Origin: Ciona savignyi
Taxonomy: Eukaryota > Chordata > Ascidiacea > Phlebobranchia > Cionidae
Length of the DNA stretch: 64,000 nucleotides
Assembly: GCA_000149265.1 (NCBI GenBank)
Contig: CH003275.1
Coordinates: forward strand, 434,693 to 498,692
Direction of reading: 5' to 3'
A program made the position numbers and the translations under genes. Position 1 is the first letter of the stretch. Every line of letters starts with the position of its first letter. Shown here one piece after another: positions 62,601 through 64,000 of the stretch. The notes under the pieces are model-generated. The model ran no database searches. It saw nothing but the letters and a program-made list of their open reading frames with translations, and had not been told where the DNA came from.

Positions 62601-63700
62601 TCTTCACGGTGCGCATATCCAGTCACCTGTGCAATAATTTTATGAATGTAGTAAATCTCTATGTTTGCGAAACTGAAAAATATAGGAAAACTAGAAAACA
62701 ACCTTTACAAATGTTTATTACTGCAGATTTATTATGAAAACTGAATTTTAAATATACCTAACCAGGCTGTGTTCTCCAATTTATAAATTACAACATTTAA
62801 TTTGAGAATCAAAATTAACACCCAAATCATAAGCAGAAATTCAGGGGTAACAGGGAAGAAATCTGCACCAATATCTTCCAACACAGGATTTCAGCGTAAC
62901 CATTACTACCTGTTGAAAAGTGGAGTCTGGGTAGTTGAATGGGTGAGAGTGAAGGAACTCCATATCATAATGCTTTGCACGTAATGCAATGGTGGAGTTA
63001 GGACGAACGTACATTGGTATCGTGGTGTTGTACAGTGGGTGGTCTGCGGTAATTCGACTTTAAGGAATGGTCATGGGTGAGAAAGTCAGTGTTTTTCAAT
63101 TTTTTTAAAATCTTGGAACTTAGTATTAAAAATCTGGTAGAGCACCAAACAAAATTTTGCAATGGATTCAATATACAAAACAAGTAATAGTAATATTAAT
63201 TACTGCAAACGCATTAATTTATTACTGCAAGCTATCACTTAATAACTGTACTGTGCTTTTCAATATTTATTTTCATATAATAAAGTTTTTTAGGAACACT
63301 GGGCAAACTAATACATTTTTGGCAATATGTCCGATATTCTCTCACCAGATGAATGTCACTGGTAACGGTTACCACAGACATATCAGTGTGTTGACTATGT
63401 TAAAAACATTACTTTGTTGTTAGTTTAACCCTTAAATCCCCTGGGTTTACATTGCTTGTCCAAGTGTTTTACTCAACAACGACTAACTGGGGTTTTGATT
63501 CTGCAACCTTGGAATTGGAGGCCGATCTTACTTTTAAGACTGGCTTGAAAATGTGTGCTGTAAAAAACCACGGCTTTGCCAGTATGACATGCAACATGAA
63601 AGTGGATGTAGAATATTGCAACGTACACAGCGATTGGAGTGAAGATAAGTCCAATAACCCGTGCAATCAAATGCTTGATGAATAGAAGCATTGGTACAAT
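59650..63700 (-). CDS. pomt2: POMT2 (protein O-mannosyltransferase 2), C-terminal half
   Basis: Seven visible exons: 63700-63532, 63043-62910, 62626-62558, 62164-61975, 61630-61503, 60742-60527 and 60129-59650; phases agree, and the 5' half lies beyond the window. The first exon encodes a membrane helix and luminal loop (ARVIGLIFTPIAVYVAIFYI, VFYSTHFQASLK). Then come MIR repeats: FLHSHPFNYP, QQVTGYAHREESNHW, RNGDIVQLIH, GEWRVETQ and SRVKLVNVAAGCCLHLSDHT. Next are TSKPWHWPINF, LLGTPFIWHLN, and the C-terminal membrane domain with HFAPFFLMNRVLFLHHYFPA. The TSKPWHWPIN text is closer to POMT2 than POMT1 as I remember them. In the ER, POMT1/POMT2 transfer mannose from dolichol-phosphate to Ser/Thr (for example dystroglycan). 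The frame ends YSYGR-stop; vertebrate POMT2 continues about 20 residues to a WLDSWDF-type end, so a final exon may be missed. Confidence 0.93.
60930..61160 (+). repeat. Interspersed repeat family 2 copy in POMT2 intron
   Basis: ACGGGCAATCGTTAGATCACC, GGTTACCAGAGCTATTTCAG, GTAGAACCC, CTCAAGGACACAATCGACTA and CTGCAACCTTTCGGCTGAAA in order, between two POMT2 exons. A second partial start sits at about 60780-60860. Confidence 0.75.
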
Positions 63701-64000
63701 CTGTAACACAATGTGGAAATTGGATAAATGGATGTTAATTTGAATAATATGACAATTTATGTAACTTTCTGTTAAACTATTCCTTCAATCAAAATTTAAT
63801 GGAAATAGTTGGAAATCTTATTTATAAATTTAAAGTTTCAAAGAACACGTTTAATTCCTACATTGCGATAGAATTTTCTGGTTAAAGGTGGTTTTCACAA
63901 ATTCTCATTTATCCATTTATATTACCTTAGGACTTTTTTGTTTAAGATTTTATACTTATGAGGCTATTGTTCGTCAGCTAAGGTTTGCATTTTTTTATTC
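63701..64000 (-). other. POMT2 intron (upstream part)
   Basis: AT-rich, no coding frame; the acceptor for the 63700 exon (TTGTGTTACAG on the minus strand) is at its lower edge. The next 5' exon of POMT2 lies outside the window. Confidence 0.6.

Noticed and set aside
63452-63685. Open frame of 77 codons on the plus strand with several cysteines
   Set aside because: It is antisense to a POMT2 exon: the minus strand reads a membrane helix and the FYSTHFQASLK loop with proper splice sites and phase into the next exon.

Overview
The window is AT-rich, intron-rich animal nuclear DNA: spliced genes with mostly GT..AG introns of about 100 bp to 2 kb, no operons, and many short interspersed repeats. 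The protein set (YIPF5, MAD2, POMT2, METTL24-like, a BIR/UBA/RING IAP), the compact introns and the repeat content suggest a chordate with a small genome, most likely an ascidian tunicate such as Ciona. That assignment is inference from remembered family sequences; no search was run. I rebuilt exons by hand and checked each junction for splice dinucleotides and reading-frame phase.

Layout, left to right: 3' part of a CAP/GAPR-1-like gene (1-2032, +); YIPF5 (3657-5932, +) with a 42-bp minisatellite in its last intron; an unnamed coiled-coil protein (8255-12720, +); a METTL24-like membrane-anchored methyltransferase (14287-18092, -); a repeat cluster holding the 3' end of a LINE between tRNA-derived SINEs (19521-20837); an inhibitor-of-apoptosis gene with two BIRs, UBA and RING (23875-27530, -); about 6.5 kb of non-coding DNA with a satellite-like array (29930-31100); a 19-exon gene for a secreted protein with signal peptide, Ly6/uPAR domain, nine sushi (CCP) modules and a von Willebrand A domain (34211-45189, +); a poorly resolved stretch with coding-like exons, one BRICHOS-like (49066-51131, +); a PH-domain-like protein (52650-53378, +); and MAD2 (57179-59401, +), convergent with POMT2 (63700-59650, -, its 5' half outside the window).

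The genes do not form one pathway. They are housekeeping functions (Golgi trafficking, spindle checkpoint, O-mannosylation, apoptosis control) next to one lineage-specific extracellular protein. That LU + 9 CCP + vWA protein is the most unusual item: it recalls complement factor B (CCP plus vWA) but has no serine protease domain and starts with a three-finger domain.

Repeats: at least a dozen tRNA-Ser-like SINE copies, a second interspersed family with a GTGCCTTGCCCAAGG-type motif, a palindromic MITE with purine-rich ends (three copies), another MITE near 18.5 kb, a recent 120-bp tandem duplication, and several microsatellites. One SINE remnant appears to supply a splice acceptor of the LU/CCP/vWA gene.
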